Positions 10,584 to 20,263 of a stretch of DNA of 64,000 nt are shown here, piece after piece; the stretch's first letter is position 1; the number at the start of each line of letters is the position of its first letter. A program made the translations under genes and the position numbers. Source of the DNA: Gloeomargaritales cyanobacterium VI4D9 (lineage in GTDB: Bacteria > Cyanobacteriota > Cyanobacteriia > Gloeomargaritales > Gloeomargaritaceae); assembly GCA_927797885.1 (NCBI GenBank), contig OV696605.1, positions 2,207,157 to 2,271,156 of the forward strand, given 5' to 3'. The notes beneath the pieces were generated by a model that saw only the letters and a program-made list of their open reading frames with translations, did not search any database and had not been told where the DNA came from.

Positions 10584-11826
10584 GGGCACCTCTATTTATT
10601 CAAAATATGAGAACGAAACACAAAAACAGCATAGCATTGCTCAGTACTTTTTTGTACTAAGATGACTGGGTTTTATAGATTGCTGTAGATATGATTGAAA
10701 AGAGACTTAGTAGGGGGTCAAAACTCACAGATTATCGGCCAGGGACTGCCGCTCCCAAAACGCATAACGGCGGAAATTATAAGCCAAATTTTTCAACCCA
10801 ATTGCCGCTTCTACTCTGGTTTTACCAATCAGACGCATGAATTTACCCCCAAGACACATCACCCACTGACCAAATACGTGTTCCACCTTGGCTCTCACTT
10901 GAGATTTGATGCGATTCTTTTCATTTTGCTCTGCGGTTAGGGGCTGATTTCGGTAGCCTTTTTCATGGATGTGACTGGTAAATCCAATCCTGGCTAACGT
11001 CCATTCTAAATCCGTGCTGTGATAGGCACTATCTCCCCAGATTTCCGACCCATCAATATCCACCAGTTGACTGAATACTTGTGAGTCATGCACGGAGGCA
11101 TCCGTGACCACATAATGACGCACAAAACCATATTTTACATCCACACTGATATGATTTTTATAGCCAAAATAGCTGACACCATTTTTCTTTACCCAACGGG
11201 CATCTCTATCCTTTTGCCGTAAAACCTGGGGTTTTTCCTCCCATTGCTTAGGAATTTTCCCTTCCTTTACTTCTTGATTTTCTTGCCGAGTATTTCGTTG
11301 GACTGGCACGGGAATGAGAGTGGCATCCACAATCTGACCAACTTCGACAATATATCCTTTTTCTCTCAGGTAATTATCAAAGTGAGCAAATACTTCTTTG
11401 ACTAGATCGTGCTTGGCGAGATTATCCCGAAATAGCCAGACCGTTTTGGCATCAGGGATAGCGTCTTCGATACCCAATCCTAGGAATTCCATGAACGAGA
11501 TACGGTCATTCACTTGAAACTCGAGTTCATCGTCACTAAGGGCATACATTTGTTGGAGAATCAACAATTTAAACATCACAATGACGTCGGTGGGTTTTCG
11601 ACCCGCATTACTCTTTCTTTCCTTGTCATATATGGTTTCTAATATGGGTCGGAAATCTTCCCAGTTAATATTTTCATTGAGCCACTTCAGCATGGGCTTT
11701 TTCTGATTGAGTTTTTCCCGCCGCTCTTGCTCATCCCAAAATCCTTTTTGACCCATTTTCCCTCTCCACGTCGTTAATACTAATTATCTCACAAATCCCT
11801 CCCAAAATCAATTAATAGAGGTGCCC
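10584..11826 (-). mobile_element. IS5-like insertion sequence, copy 1 (intact-looking)
   Basis: About 1243-bp element. Left end GGGCACCTCTATTTATT at 10584 and, read inward from 11826, right end GGGCACCTCTATTAATT form imperfect terminal inverted repeats. One transposase frame fills most of it. The right end is followed by TTAA (11827-11830); the left is preceded by TATT, so no matching target duplication is seen for this copy, suggesting an old insertion or rearrangement. The neighbouring 121-bp repeat begins immediately after that TTAA. The second, broken copy is at 21282-22640. Confidence 0.88.
10725..11756 (-). CDS. IS5 family transposase
   Basis: 343-residue DDE transposase. N-terminal part has KPMLKWLNENINWEDFRPIL, a helix-turn-helix-like dimerisation domain (GRKPTDVIVMFKLLILQQMY, DRISFMEFLGL) and DAKTVWLFRDNLA, typical of the IS5 family. 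The catalytic triad is visible as D in VDATLIPVPVQ, D in IWGDSAYHS and E in RAKVEHVFGQW. All domains are continuous, so the gene looks capable of expression. Its start carries GGAGAGG about 8 bases upstream. The same gene at 21352-22506 carries two frameshifting changes. Confidence 0.95.
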   Translation of the reverse strand: MGQKGFWDEQERREKLNQKKPMLKWLNENINWEDFRPILETIYDKERKSNAGRKPTDVIVMFKLLILQQMYALSDDELEFQVNDRISFMEFLGLGIEDAIPDAKTVWLFRDNLAKHDLVKEVFAHFDNYLREKGYIVEVGQIVDATLIPVPVQRNTRQENQEVKEGKIPKQWEEKPQVLRQKDRDARWVKKNGVSYFGYKNHISVDVKYGFVRHYVVTDASVHDSQVFSQLVDIDGSEIWGDSAYHSTDLEWTLARIGFTSHIHEKGYRNQPLTAEQNEKNRIKSQVRAKVEHVFGQWVMCLGGKFMRLIGKTRVEAAIGLKNLAYNFRRYAFWERQSLADNL

Positions 11827-11830
11827 TTAA

Positions 11831-11951
11831 GGGAACCTCTATTAATTGATTTTTGTACTTACATGACTGGCTTGGAAGTCCCATTCTTTCGTCGGCAATT
11901 ATCAATAAAGCGGGGGTCATTCTTAATAGCCATGAATTAATAGAGGTGTCC
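11831..11951. repeat. B-family mobile repeat (IS5-like ends, TTAA flanks)
   Basis: 121-bp non-coding element bounded by GGGAACCTCTATTAATTG and its inverted partner CATGAATTAATAGAGGTGTCC, with TTAA directly on both sides (11827-11830 and 11952-11955). The ends match those of the adjacent IS5-like element, so it is probably moved by that transposase. Interior matches the copies at 53091, 54181, 58587 and 62226. Confidence 0.85.
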
Positions 11952-12093
11952 TTAATTATAAATTAATAAAGATGTCCTGTCGCAAATCCCAATAGCCAAA
12001 TTTGGAACCAAAGATGAACCCACTCAAAAGGTGTCGTAAATTGTGTCCTATTGCTATGGGTTAAAATTGGGCTAAATTACCGTTTTTTGTACC

Positions 12094-12726
12094 ATGAAAA
12101 CTGCTCTGCTCTGGGTCATTTGGTTGGGTTTTGTGGGGTATGCTTTTACATTGGCTCCCCCGGATCAGCCGGAAACCTGGGATTTGATTCAACGCTTAAT
12201 TCGCTTTGACGTGGCAGGGGTGAATCCCCTGGTTGTCGCCCTGTTTAATTTGATGGGGGTCTGGCCGGGGATTTATGCCGCTGTTTTGCTCACTGATGGG
12301 CGGGGGCAGAAAATTCCCGCCTGGCCGTTCGTCGCCGGTTCTTTTGCCCTGGGTGCCTTTGCCCTGCTCCCCTACCTGGCTCTGCGCCGCCCGTTCCCCG
12401 AATGGCGTGGTTCGGTGTCCTGGGGGCTACGGTTCTGGAATAGCCCGGTGCTGGGGGTGGTTTGGTTGGGGCTGACCCTGGGGTTTATGGGCTATGGTCT
12501 ATCCCAGGGCAGTTGGGGGGAGTGGTGGCAGGCGTTTCAGACCAGCCGGTTTATCCATGTGATGAGCTTGGATTTTCTCCTGTTGTGCGTGCTGTTTCCC
12601 CTGGTGCTGGAGGATGACATGACCCGACGGCGGGTGAAGCATACCCCTTGGTTTGCCCTGGTGTCGGCGGTGCCGATGGTGGGGGCGGCTCTGTACCTAA
12701 CCCTGCGTCCCCGCTTGCCGGATTAG
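12094..12726 (+). CDS. conserved multi-pass membrane protein
   Basis: 210 aa with about six hydrophobic segments: near residues 3-20, 45-68, 78-96, 115-135, 152-170 and 185-204. Between them are short polar loops, including RRPFPEWRG and EDDMTRRRVKHTPW. The pattern fits a small integral membrane protein conserved in cyanobacteria and plastids, but I do not assign a function. Its last bases overlap the 3' end of the convergent Spy/CpxP-like gene by 4 bp. Confidence 0.7.
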   Translation: MKTALLWVIWLGFVGYAFTLAPPDQPETWDLIQRLIRFDVAGVNPLVVALFNLMGVWPGIYAAVLLTDGRGQKIPAWPFVAGSFALGAFALLPYLALRRPFPEWRGSVSWGLRFWNSPVLGVVWLGLTLGFMGYGLSQGSWGEWWQAFQTSRFIHVMSLDFLLLCVLFPLVLEDDMTRRRVKHTPWFALVSAVPMVGAALYLTLRPRLPD

Positions 12727-13082
12727 CGTTGCGCCTGCCATTGTTGCCGCTGGGCGGGGGTGAGAACCTGGTGCATTTGCCCCAAAACCTGCATCCGCAG
12801 TGCGGTCATTTGTTTTTTTTGCTCCTGGGTGAGGTCGAGGGGTTGGGTGTTGTGCCAAAGGCTTGTCCATTGCTCTTGCTGGGCAGGGGTGAGGATTTGA
12901 TGTACCCGGGTTGCGGCTTGGGTCTGAATTTCCTCCAGACGGGTCTGCTGTTCGGGAGTCAATGCCAACTGCTCTGGCACTAAAAGCAGGGCTTCACCGT
13001 TGGGCGATTGTACTAATTCTGGACCCAGGGCAGGCACAGCCAAAATCAGCCCCAGCAACACTGGTAGCAACATCAATCCCAT
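12723..13082 (-). CDS. Spy/CpxP-like periplasmic protein (LTxxQ motifs)
   Basis: 119 aa with an N-terminal signal peptide (LMLLPVLLGLILAVPALG). The mature part contains three LTxxQ-type motifs, LTPEQQTRLEEIQTQA, LTPAQQEQW and LTPAQRQQW plus LTQEQKKQM, the signature of the Spy/CpxP family of periplasmic chaperone or metal-sensing proteins. It is shorter than Spy but keeps the antiparallel helical hairpin arrangement. No CpxAR-like pair is adjacent. Confidence 0.72.
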   Translation of the reverse strand: MGLMLLPVLLGLILAVPALGPELVQSPNGEALLLVPEQLALTPEQQTRLEEIQTQAATRVHQILTPAQQEQWTSLWHNTQPLDLTQEQKKQMTALRMQVLGQMHQVLTPAQRQQWQAQR

Positions 13083-13204
13083 ATTCTCAATCCTAAAAAC
13101 CTGTGAGCATTGTCTTGCATTTTGAGACGGGGGAAGGGATGGGGTTGTTCCCCAAACTTGGGGCGGGGTGATACATTAGAACCCAATGGTCAGGGGATAG
13201 GGTG

Positions 13205-14095
13205 ATGGCACTGCCAGCGGTGAAAATTGGGGTGATTGGCGGCAGTGGTTTGTATCAGATGCCTGCCTTAACCGATGTTCAGGAATACACAATTTCTACT
13301 CCGTTTGGCAACCCGTCGGATGCCTTGTTGGTGGGGCAATTGGCGGGGGTACCGGTGGCGTTTTTGGCACGGCATGGGCGGCATCACCATCTTTTGCCGA
13401 CGGAATTACCCGCCCGGGCGAATATCTATGCCCTGAAAACCCTGGGGGTGCAATACATTATTTCCGTGTCGGCGGTGGGTTCTTTGCAAGCTGAGGTGAA
13501 ACCCCTGGATTTAGTCGTGGTGGATCAGTTCCTTGACCGCACCCGCAATCGCATTTCCACCTTTTTTGGGGAAGGAATTGTCGCCCATATTACCTTTGAA
13601 CAGCCCGTGTGCCCTGCCCTGGCTCAGGTGGTGATTGATGCCATTACCGAGTTGAATTTACCCGATGTCACCCTGCATCCCCAGGGCACCTATGTGTGTA
13701 TGGAAGGTCCCGCCTTTTCCACCCGAGCCGAATCGGAATTGTATCGGAGTTGGGGGGCGACGGTGATCGGCATGACCAACTTGCCGGAAGCGAAACTGGC
13801 ACGGGAGGCGGAAATTGCTTATGCGACCTTGGCTCTGGCGACGGACTATGACTGTTGGCACCCGGAGCACGCCAGCGTTTCGGTGGAGATGGTAGTGAAT
13901 AATTTACGCAAAAATGTTGCCAATGCCCAGGCGGTGATTCAAAAAGCGGTGACGAAGATTGCGGCACATCCCCCCCAATCCAAGGCACATCGGGCATTAA
14001 AAAATGCGATTATGACCCCCTTGGATAAAGTACCGCCAGCGACCTTAGAGAAATTGCGCCCGATTTTAGCTCCCTATCTGAAACAGGGGCAATAG
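13205..14095 (+). CDS. mtnP: S-methyl-5'-thioadenosine phosphorylase
   Basis: Phosphorolyses methylthioadenosine to adenine and 5-methylthioribose-1-phosphate, starting methionine salvage; cytosolic. 296 aa from ATG 13205 (a GTG at 13202 directly precedes it). Motifs: phosphate-binding [32 protein letters not shown], the purine-site segment [15 protein letters not shown], and [20 protein letters not shown] followed by TDYDCW. Length and motif order agree with MtnP rather than PNP. The gene appears monocistronic, followed by an A-family repeat. Confidence 0.95.
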   Translation: MALPAVKIGVIGGSGLYQMPALTDVQEYTISTPFGNPSDALLVGQLAGVPVAFLARHGRHHHLLPTELPARANIYALKTLGVQYIISVSAVGSLQAEVKPLDLVVVDQFLDRTRNRISTFFGEGIVAHITFEQPVCPALAQVVIDAITELNLPDVTLHPQGTYVCMEGPAFSTRAESELYRSWGATVIGMTNLPEAKLAREAEIAYATLALATDYDCWHPEHASVSVEMVVNNLRKNVANAQAVIQKAVTKIAAHPPQSKAHRALKNAIMTPLDKVPPATLEKLRPILAPYLKQGQ

Positions 14096-14214
14096 CTTTT
14101 TTAGAGCACGTCAAAAACACGTTAAAAAAAGGTTGCAGGGGCGTAACACTGCATCATTCCAGGATGTCATCGGGTCACCTGTGAACCTGCGAGTCTGTGT
14201 ACTGTCTCTTCATA

Positions 14215-14315
14215 TATAGCAATCCTAAATAAGAATGGAACAGGGGTCGCAGGGGCACCGCCCCCGTCCTTGGTTCTAGGAAATTTTTGTTGGTTAATCC
14301 AATAGGATTGCTATA
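14215..14315. repeat. A-family mobile repeat, short form
   Basis: 101 bp bounded by TATAGCAATCCTAAATAAGA and the inverted AATAGGATTGCTATA. Contains the internal GC palindrome GGGGCACCGCCCC followed by a GGTTCTAGGAAATTT-type segment. It fills the gap between mtnP and the membrane-protein gene at 14403. The remaining bases on either side show no gene. Confidence 0.85.
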
Positions 14316-14402
14316 GGTAATCCCTGAGGCTGTAGAGAAAATCATTCATAAGTTCTGTTAATTACCCCTTACCTTGACATTACCGCCCGAACATGGGAAT
14401 TA

Positions 14403-15158
14403 ATGGGTAGTGTCAAAGGGGTGAAGGCTATGAGGACGGGTGCGCCACGGGATATTACGCCATTATTAACCTATGGGTATCAAGTCAAGATTGGTGAATA
14501 TATCTCTCGGGGTTGGGAACTTCTCCAACCTAAACTTGGTATTTTTATTGGTTATGTCGCTGTCATCTTTGGGATTAATTTAGTGCTGGGGTTTATTCCC
14601 TTTATCGGTTCCATTGTTAGTTCTGTCATTTCACCTGTTTTGAATGCTGGTTTATTTATTGTGGCGTACAAGCATTTATTGGGGGAGCCGGTAGAATTTG
14701 GAGACTTTTTCAAGGGGTTTGAAAAGGTCGCATTTTTGCTGGTGGCATTGGTTCAGGGTTTAATGATTTTACCAGGTTTTATCTTTTTAATTGTAGGAAT
14801 TTATCTTGGGGAAAATTTCTATGGTTTTCTGAATTTATTGATTTTACTAGGCTTTATTTATCTTATTGTGTCGGGAATTTATGTGGGAATTGCCTATTCC
14901 TTTGCCCAGTTGTTCATCATTGATCAAGATTTAGGATTCTGGCCAGCAATGGAAATGAGCCGGCAACTGGTGACCAAAAACTTTTTCCCAATGTTTGGAT
15001 TTCTGCTATTACTTGGTTTGATTAATTTAGGGGGGGCACTGCTGTGCGGTTTTGGCTTACTGTTGACTATACCGTTGACCTATTGTGCGATGACGGTAGC
15101 CTACATGGACATTATGAATCAGGGGGCGAATCCCATTAATTCGACTTCGACATTTTAG
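14403..15158 (+). CDS. multi-pass membrane protein of unknown function
   Basis: 251 aa. After a polar N terminus (PLLTYGYQVKIGEYISRGWE) there are about five to six membrane segments: 44-66, 70-88, 104-125, 135-165 and 195-235. The region ISRGWELLQPKLG and later FWPAMEMSRQLVTKNFF resemble the GlpM/DUF975-like membrane domain where paired helices flank 'eai..Sw.lvk.n', but this is only a loose resemblance. AT-richer and with a weaker codon bias than its neighbours. No operon partner. Confidence 0.6.
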   Translation: MGSVKGVKAMRTGAPRDITPLLTYGYQVKIGEYISRGWELLQPKLGIFIGYVAVIFGINLVLGFIPFIGSIVSSVISPVLNAGLFIVAYKHLLGEPVEFGDFFKGFEKVAFLLVALVQGLMILPGFIFLIVGIYLGENFYGFLNLLILLGFIYLIVSGIYVGIAYSFAQLFIIDQDLGFWPAMEMSRQLVTKNFFPMFGFLLLLGLINLGGALLCGFGLLLTIPLTYCAMTVAYMDIMNQGANPINSTSTF

Positions 15159-15176
15159 TAAGTGGTTAATTTTAGC

Positions 15177-16424
15177 CTAACCTTGGGGTAACCATCCCAT
15201 CACCTGAGCAGTTAATTCCCGGGGATAAATCAACCAGGCTCGGGTCTGGGCTTGACTGAGGGATTGGACTAACGGGGATAGTTCATTAATTTCTTGGATG
15301 CCTTGATTGGTCTGTACCTGAATGCCCTTGTCGTAAAGGGTGTACCCCCGAATCGAACGCTGGTATAAACCGCAATAATAATGCTCATCCCACCCTAATT
15401 CCCGAACAGCTTGCTGGGTTTTCCTAAGTAATTCCTGGCGCTCTGACTCAGAACAGCGGGTGATTTCGACAATTTTGAATAAGTTGCGTTGTAAAAACCG
15501 TTGACATAAATCGGCTAAAATTTCATCCTCAGCTTCCGTCCAGCGGTGTATATGGTAATTCAAAACGTCATCATCGGCGGCTAGGTAATCGCTTAATTCT
15601 AAACTGTCAATTGGTTGACTGAGCCAATGGGTCATTGTGGCATCAGAGTATATTTTTTCTAGGTATAACTTTGCCCGTTTAATCAGGCGGCATAACATCC
15701 ACGTCACTGCCACATTTTTGCGATGGTTATACACTTGAGCGTACATGAAATACCGGACTACTAAGTAATGCTCAATGGCGGCTAAACTTTTGGGATGCAC
15801 GACTAATTCTCCCCGGTTGGGATCGTAGTCAATGGCGGCGAGAATCCGGTCTAAATCCAATCGCCCGTAAGCCGCTCCCGTGAGATGACTATCCCGCATC
15901 AAATAGTCCAACCGGTCACAATCTAATTGCCCAGAAATCCATTGACACGCAAACTTCAGAGGATAATTATTTTGATAAATTTGTAGGATATGTTGTCCGA
16001 AATCCGGGGCAAATTCATCTAAAATTGGGCGAATCTGGGGGTGATAAAATAAAATTTTACTCGTCCATACTTCATGATGAAATTGGAACATTTCTTCCCC
16101 CGTGTGGCTGTAGGGGCCATGTCCTAAATCGTGACACAAAGCCGCAACCAATAGGGCGGGCCGATGGCTGTGTAATTCTGGGTAATTACTTTGTAAACGG
16201 TCAAAGACCCGCCGTGCCACCCACAAAACCCCCAGGGAGTGAGTAAATCGGGAACCTTCCGCCCCGTGAAAGGTGAAACTGGCCGCCCCCAATTGCCGTA
16301 CCCGCCGCAGGCGTTGAAAGGGAGCCGTATCAATCAACCGGATCAGCAAGGCTTCCACCGGGTCTCGCCGGTCGAGGGTGATCGCCCCATGCACCGGGTC
16401 ATGGTACGTTCGAGTTTGTCCCAT
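15177..16424 (-). CDS. HD-domain phosphohydrolase (dGTPase-like)
   Basis: Metal-dependent phosphohydrolase related to deoxynucleotide triphosphohydrolases. From ATG 16424 the product is 415 aa. Motifs: YHDPVHGAITLDRR, TAPFQRLRRVRQLG, SRFTHSLGVLWVARR (first His), AALCHDLGHGPYSHTGEEMF (HD pair) and LDCDRLDYLMRDSHLTGAAYG (final Asp). This is the SAMHD1-like group found across bacteria. The start is chosen over an upstream codon at 16556 because GGGGAAAG precedes it and the family N terminus begins at the TYHDP motif. The in vivo substrate is not shown by the sequence. Confidence 0.87.
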   Translation of the reverse strand: MGQTRTYHDPVHGAITLDRRDPVEALLIRLIDTAPFQRLRRVRQLGAASFTFHGAEGSRFTHSLGVLWVARRVFDRLQSNYPELHSHRPALLVAALCHDLGHGPYSHTGEEMFQFHHEVWTSKILFYHPQIRPILDEFAPDFGQHILQIYQNNYPLKFACQWISGQLDCDRLDYLMRDSHLTGAAYGRLDLDRILAAIDYDPNRGELVVHPKSLAAIEHYLVVRYFMYAQVYNHRKNVAVTWMLCRLIKRAKLYLEKIYSDATMTHWLSQPIDSLELSDYLAADDDVLNYHIHRWTEAEDEILADLCQRFLQRNLFKIVEITRCSESERQELLRKTQQAVRELGWDEHYYCGLYQRSIRGYTLYDKGIQVQTNQGIQEINELSPLVQSLSQAQTRAWLIYPRELTAQVMGWLPQG

Positions 16425-16542
16425 TCTTTCCCCTGGATGATAAAAATTAGGCAATTTTAGGCAATTTATGGGTAATTTCGGAAAGAGACTAACCCCCTGG
16501 GTTTCATGGTAGCCTAATGGGCGAGATTGTCCCCAAAATTGC

Positions 16543-17307
16543 ATGCGTTTAACCAATCAACCTTTTTACCACGTTGGCAATGGCGCAGGGGCGTGTCTGC
16601 TGATTCATGGGTTGGGGGGCGGGGTGTATGAACTGCAACCCCTGGGGCAACTTCTGCATCAACAGGGCTGGACGGTGCGGGGGATGAATCTGCCTGGACA
16701 TGACCAACCCACACCCCGGATGCCCGACTCCACCTGGCCGCAGTGGGTGGATTGTGTTCATACGGAATATCAACACCTGGCTCAAAATCATGCACAGGTG
16801 GCGGTGGTGGGCTTTTCCAATGGGGGGCTGTTGGCACTGCATCTGGCGGCTCAGGTTACGGTTGCCCGGTTGGTTCTATTGGCGCCATTTTTGGGGATGC
16901 CCTGGTGGTTGTACCCCCTGGTCTATAGCGTTGGGTATGCCCTGCCGAGTTTGCCCCGGTGGCGTTTGCCGATTGCTGACCCGGAAATGGAAGCCCAAGC
17001 CCGCCAAGTTTGCTTTTTTCAGGATTTTAATTTAACCGCTGTCCGCAGTGCGTTGGAATTACAAAGTATGGTAAAAAAATCCTTGCCCCAGATCACTGTG
17101 CCCACCCTAATGATCCAATCTCGGCAAGACCGGGTGGTTGACCCTCAAGCGGCTTGGTCAGGATTTCAGGAATTGGGAAGTCAGGAAAAACAATTTCATT
17201 GGCTCACAGACTGCAACCACATTATTACCCTAGACCGCCAGCGGGCACGGGTGGAACAGTTAGTGGGCGACTTTTTGCTTCTGCCGGGTGCGCCATTGGC
17301 GGATTAA
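16543..17307 (+). CDS. alpha/beta hydrolase, carboxylesterase-like
   Basis: 254-aa serine hydrolase. Oxyanion region LLIHGLGGGVYEL, nucleophile elbow VVGFSNGGLLAL (Ser in GFSNGG), acid in IQSRQDRVVDP and catalytic His in CNHIITLDRQ, so a complete triad is visible. The order and length resemble Est30/EstA-type carboxylesterases or monoacylglycerol lipases; substrate unknown. The 3' end overlaps the convergent transglutaminase gene by 48 bp. Confidence 0.82.
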   Translation: MRLTNQPFYHVGNGAGACLLIHGLGGGVYELQPLGQLLHQQGWTVRGMNLPGHDQPTPRMPDSTWPQWVDCVHTEYQHLAQNHAQVAVVGFSNGGLLALHLAAQVTVARLVLLAPFLGMPWWLYPLVYSVGYALPSLPRWRLPIADPEMEAQARQVCFFQDFNLTAVRSALELQSMVKKSLPQITVPTLMIQSRQDRVVDPQAAWSGFQELGSQEKQFHWLTDCNHIITLDRQRARVEQLVGDFLLLPGAPLAD

Positions 17308-19620
17308 AGACTGCACCTGTTGTTGATAGGTTCGGAAGGCAGAACGGCTGAGGGCTTGACCGCCAAAGCGCACATTCATGTAGGTTTCCACCACCTGGGC
17401 GGCTCCATCCCGCTGGGGTAGGTCACTGGCTCGTAAGGCAAGCAACACCGCCATTGGCCCCATATCCGGGGTAATTGTTAATCCCTGTCGCGGTAATTCG
17501 TCCCGCAGTTGTAAATACAAACGAGAAATCGCCGGTACGGTGGCTTGGGTTTGTCCCCACTGGAGATAACGGGCTAAAACATAGGCCAAAGCCGGGGCAA
17601 TTCCCCCCAAACCCGCTCCCCAGGTCACCGCTAGGGGTTGCGCCACCCAGCCGGTGAAACCCACCAGTACCACCAGCCCCACCCCGTCCCGTCCCCGGAA
17701 GGATTGCCCCCGACTGGCATAGCCCCAGGCACCCCCCACCCCCGTCAGCACCAGGACGACCCCCAGGCGCAGGCCATTTTGTTGCCACCAGGTTTGCCAA
17801 TCGCTCAGGGGGGATGGGCGATTCCCCGCAGGCGCGAGCCAGGATTGCACCGCTTTTACCCCTTCCATCTGGGTATCCAGGTTGTACTCCAACACGTACT
17901 TATTCCACCGGAACCGCAGGGCATCGTACAAATCCGACCACCAGTTCCCCACCTGGGGCAAGGCTCCCGGCGGCGTGGGGTCAAAGGTCACCCAGTTGTA
18001 CCCAGCAAAGGGCACCTCCACCCAACTGTGGGCATTGGCCGCCTGCACCGCCAGGTATTGGTCGTAGGCGTTCCACCGTCCCCCCAGATACCCATTCACC
18101 AACCGGGCGGGAATGCCAATACTGCGGAGCATCACCGTCATCGCTGTGGCAAAGTATTCACAATGCCCCCGCCGGTGGGTAAACAAAAACGCATCCAAGG
18201 GCGGCTGGGCACCGGGGTCGGGCAGGTCAATGGTGTAGGTGAAATTCTTGGTTAAATAATCCTGAATCGCCTGCACCTTATCAAAAGTCGTGGGTGCTGT
18301 GCGGGTAATTTCTGCGGCCAATTCCCGAATTTTGGGGTTCAAATCCGGGGGTAATTGCAGATAAGGGTTGCGTGGCCATAGCGCATTCACCCGTTGCAAA
18401 GTCAAATCCCAGTCCACCCGGCGCAGATCATTGGCACTGGGGAACATCGGGCGGCTCCAGGCCGTGTACTGATACCCCACATCCCCCACGTAGTTGTAAT
18501 ACACATCACCGGTGCGGGTCAAAAACACCGAACGCCCCCACTGGCGGATAATCCTGGCTCGGTCTTGGGATTCCCCCAACTGCCCTACCTGCACCCGCAG
18601 ACCCTGTACCATTTCCGGCAGTCTCACCCGATAGAGGGGGTTGAGGGCAAAGAGCACCTGGTGGGGAGCTGGTTCCAGATAAATATCCTGACGAATCAAG
18701 GACAGATTCTCCGCCGGTCGTTGCAACTCCACCACCCGGTCTTGGGCGGATTTTAACTCCCCCTCCATTTTGGTACGCACCCAGGCCTGGCCGTCGTAGC
18801 GGTCAAAACTCACCCCCCGCCAATACAGGGGCATGATCTGGGGTGGACGACCTTCGGGAAATTCCACCCGCATCACCACCTGAGTATCCTGATTCAGGCG
18901 GCCATGATCCCCGATATTCACCTGCTCATTAAAGCCTGCGGTGTCTTCCCGTTGCCCTGCCCCCCGCCCAAAAAAGCCCAGCCCAATCCGGGGAAACAGG
19001 AAAAACAACCCCACCGACATCACAAACGTCGCCACCGCCACCCAAAACAAAGCCAGCATCATCCTGGAACCAAACAGCCGGGACTGAGCCGCCGCCCTGG
19101 GATGATTCCGCACCTGCACCCGCAGATGGTAAAGGGTAAAATTCATCACCCCCAAAATCACATACAGGGCAAACAACAACCCAAACAAAATATCATCGGT
19201 GTAAACCGTCGTGGCCGCCAGCAACAAAAAGGACAGAGCCGTGGCTTGGTTGTAATCCTCCGGGCGTTCCCGCTGAAATAGTTTCGCCAACGCCAGATAC
19301 AACAATAAATACAAAGACGCATCTAAGGGATTGGCTTGCAGGGCAATGGTTCCCAGGACCAAAACCACCAACACCGCCACCGTCAGGGGCATCCACAGGC
19401 GGGCATACCGCTCCCACTGAATCCGGGGGGGTTCCCAAAACCAACTCATCACCCCCAACAGGAGAAATACCCCATTTGCCAAGGGGTGGGTGGCATTGGC
19501 AATCATGACCGCAACCAAACTGACCCCCACCAGGGCGTAGGTGCAGATTTTGTGCGTCGTGGTGAGGTTCCAGGTCACGGGGGCGGCAACGGGCAAGCAC
19601 ACTGATCCACAATCTAACAT
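17260..19620 (-). CDS. transglutaminase-like membrane protein (TgpA/DUF3488 family)
   Basis: 786 aa. N-terminal part (about residues 20-215) has six to seven membrane helices (DUF3488/TgpA_N); a periplasmic region follows, with the transglutaminase-like fold around 410-540: FTYTIDLPDPG, catalytic Cys in THRRGHCEYFATAMTVML, His in QAANAHSWVEVP and Asp in WVTFDPTPPG. One or two further helices (about 615-680) and a C-terminal cytoplasmic tail follow, as in TgpA-like proteins. All three triad residues are present. Family members usually sit with a DUF58 protein and MoxR; here the DUF58 gene is about 3.6 kb away across an IS region. Confidence 0.88.
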   Translation of the reverse strand: MLDCGSVCLPVAAPVTWNLTTTHKICTYALVGVSLVAVMIANATHPLANGVFLLLGVMSWFWEPPRIQWERYARLWMPLTVAVLVVLVLGTIALQANPLDASLYLLLYLALAKLFQRERPEDYNQATALSFLLLAATTVYTDDILFGLLFALYVILGVMNFTLYHLRVQVRNHPRAAAQSRLFGSRMMLALFWVAVATFVMSVGLFFLFPRIGLGFFGRGAGQREDTAGFNEQVNIGDHGRLNQDTQVVMRVEFPEGRPPQIMPLYWRGVSFDRYDGQAWVRTKMEGELKSAQDRVVELQRPAENLSLIRQDIYLEPAPHQVLFALNPLYRVRLPEMVQGLRVQVGQLGESQDRARIIRQWGRSVFLTRTGDVYYNYVGDVGYQYTAWSRPMFPSANDLRRVDWDLTLQRVNALWPRNPYLQLPPDLNPKIRELAAEITRTAPTTFDKVQAIQDYLTKNFTYTIDLPDPGAQPPLDAFLFTHRRGHCEYFATAMTVMLRSIGIPARLVNGYLGGRWNAYDQYLAVQAANAHSWVEVPFAGYNWVTFDPTPPGALPQVGNWWSDLYDALRFRWNKYVLEYNLDTQMEGVKAVQSWLAPAGNRPSPLSDWQTWWQQNGLRLGVVLVLTGVGGAWGYASRGQSFRGRDGVGLVVLVGFTGWVAQPLAVTWGAGLGGIAPALAYVLARYLQWGQTQATVPAISRLYLQLRDELPRQGLTITPDMGPMAVLLALRASDLPQRDGAAQVVETYMNVRFGGQALSRSAFRTYQQQVQSLIRQWRTRQKQKVAH

Positions 19621-19709
19621 TCCCAGGCGGGGATTGACTGTCGTAGCGGTAGTTGTTCCATCCCAACAAAAATCACATGGGAAGCCTGCTGGAACCTGAT
19701 TTCTGCAAC

Positions 19710-19848
19710 TATAGCCATCCTAAATAAAAATGGAACAGGGTCGCAGGGGCACCGCCCCCGTTAAAGAAGCACCTGCGGTGTAGGGTTCTAGGAAATTGCT
19801 GTATGCCTACGGCACGCAGGCTAACGTTAATCAAAGCGGATTGCTATA
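19710..19848. repeat. A-family mobile repeat, long form
   Basis: About 139 bp bounded by TATAGCCATCCTAAATAAAA and GGATTGCTATA. Carries the extra internal segment AAGAAGCACCTGCGGTGTA and GTATGCCTACGGCACGCAGG that distinguishes the long from the short A form. Confidence 0.82.
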
Positions 19849-19866
19849 TTTTTTGCTTAATCATTT

Positions 19867-19978
19867 GGGCACCTCTATCAATTCACAGTTATTGCGAATA
19901 ACCCCTGCGTTGTTGATAATTGCCAACAGAAGAATGGGGCTTCCGAGCCTGCCGTGTAAGTACGAAAATTAATAAAAA
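19867..19978. repeat. truncated B-family mobile repeat
   Basis: Begins GGGCACCTCTATCAATTC and has the B interior (GTTGTTGATAATTGCCAAC, GAATGGGGCTTCCGAGCC) but its right terminus is replaced by the D-family repeat, consistent with insertion of D into B. Confidence 0.7.
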
Positions 19979-20078
19979 TTAAAGGATACAAAAAGCCTCA
20001 ATTATCCTAAAGGCTTACCATGATTGACCTACGGCAAGTGGGGTTCAACGGTATCCCACAACCACTCAAAAGACTGTA
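19976..20078. repeat. D-family mobile repeat
   Basis: Core AAAGGATACAAAAAGCCTC ... GGGTTCAACGGTATCCCACA with right end ACTCAAAAGACTGTA. The complete left end (ACAGTCTATT) is lost in this copy. Matches copies at 36517, 53949 and 56526. Confidence 0.75.
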
Positions 20079-20263
20079 TTTCCAAGGCTTGACCTCAATG
20101 AGCTTAGAACAAGTGGGTTTACAACCGTATCCCATAACCCCTTAGTAGGTTGTAAGAGTCCCAGGGCATTGCCTCATTCTGGTTTTCAATAGCCTTATCA
20201 CTCACACAAACCATCTAAAATTACCATAAAGGTGCCCTTAAGAAACCCGGGGGAAAAGATGTC

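Larger units (their letters stand above)
19621..20263. other. 640-bp gap filled by nested mobile repeats
   Basis: Between the transglutaminase gene and the lipoprotein gene there is no coding frame. It holds, in order, an A-family repeat, a truncated B-family repeat, a D-family repeat, a second D-like segment (20079-20155, matching part of 50834-50953) and at 20231-20236 a leftover IS5-like end (AAAGGTGCCCTTAA). The promoter of the lipoprotein gene must lie inside or just after these repeats. Confidence 0.75.
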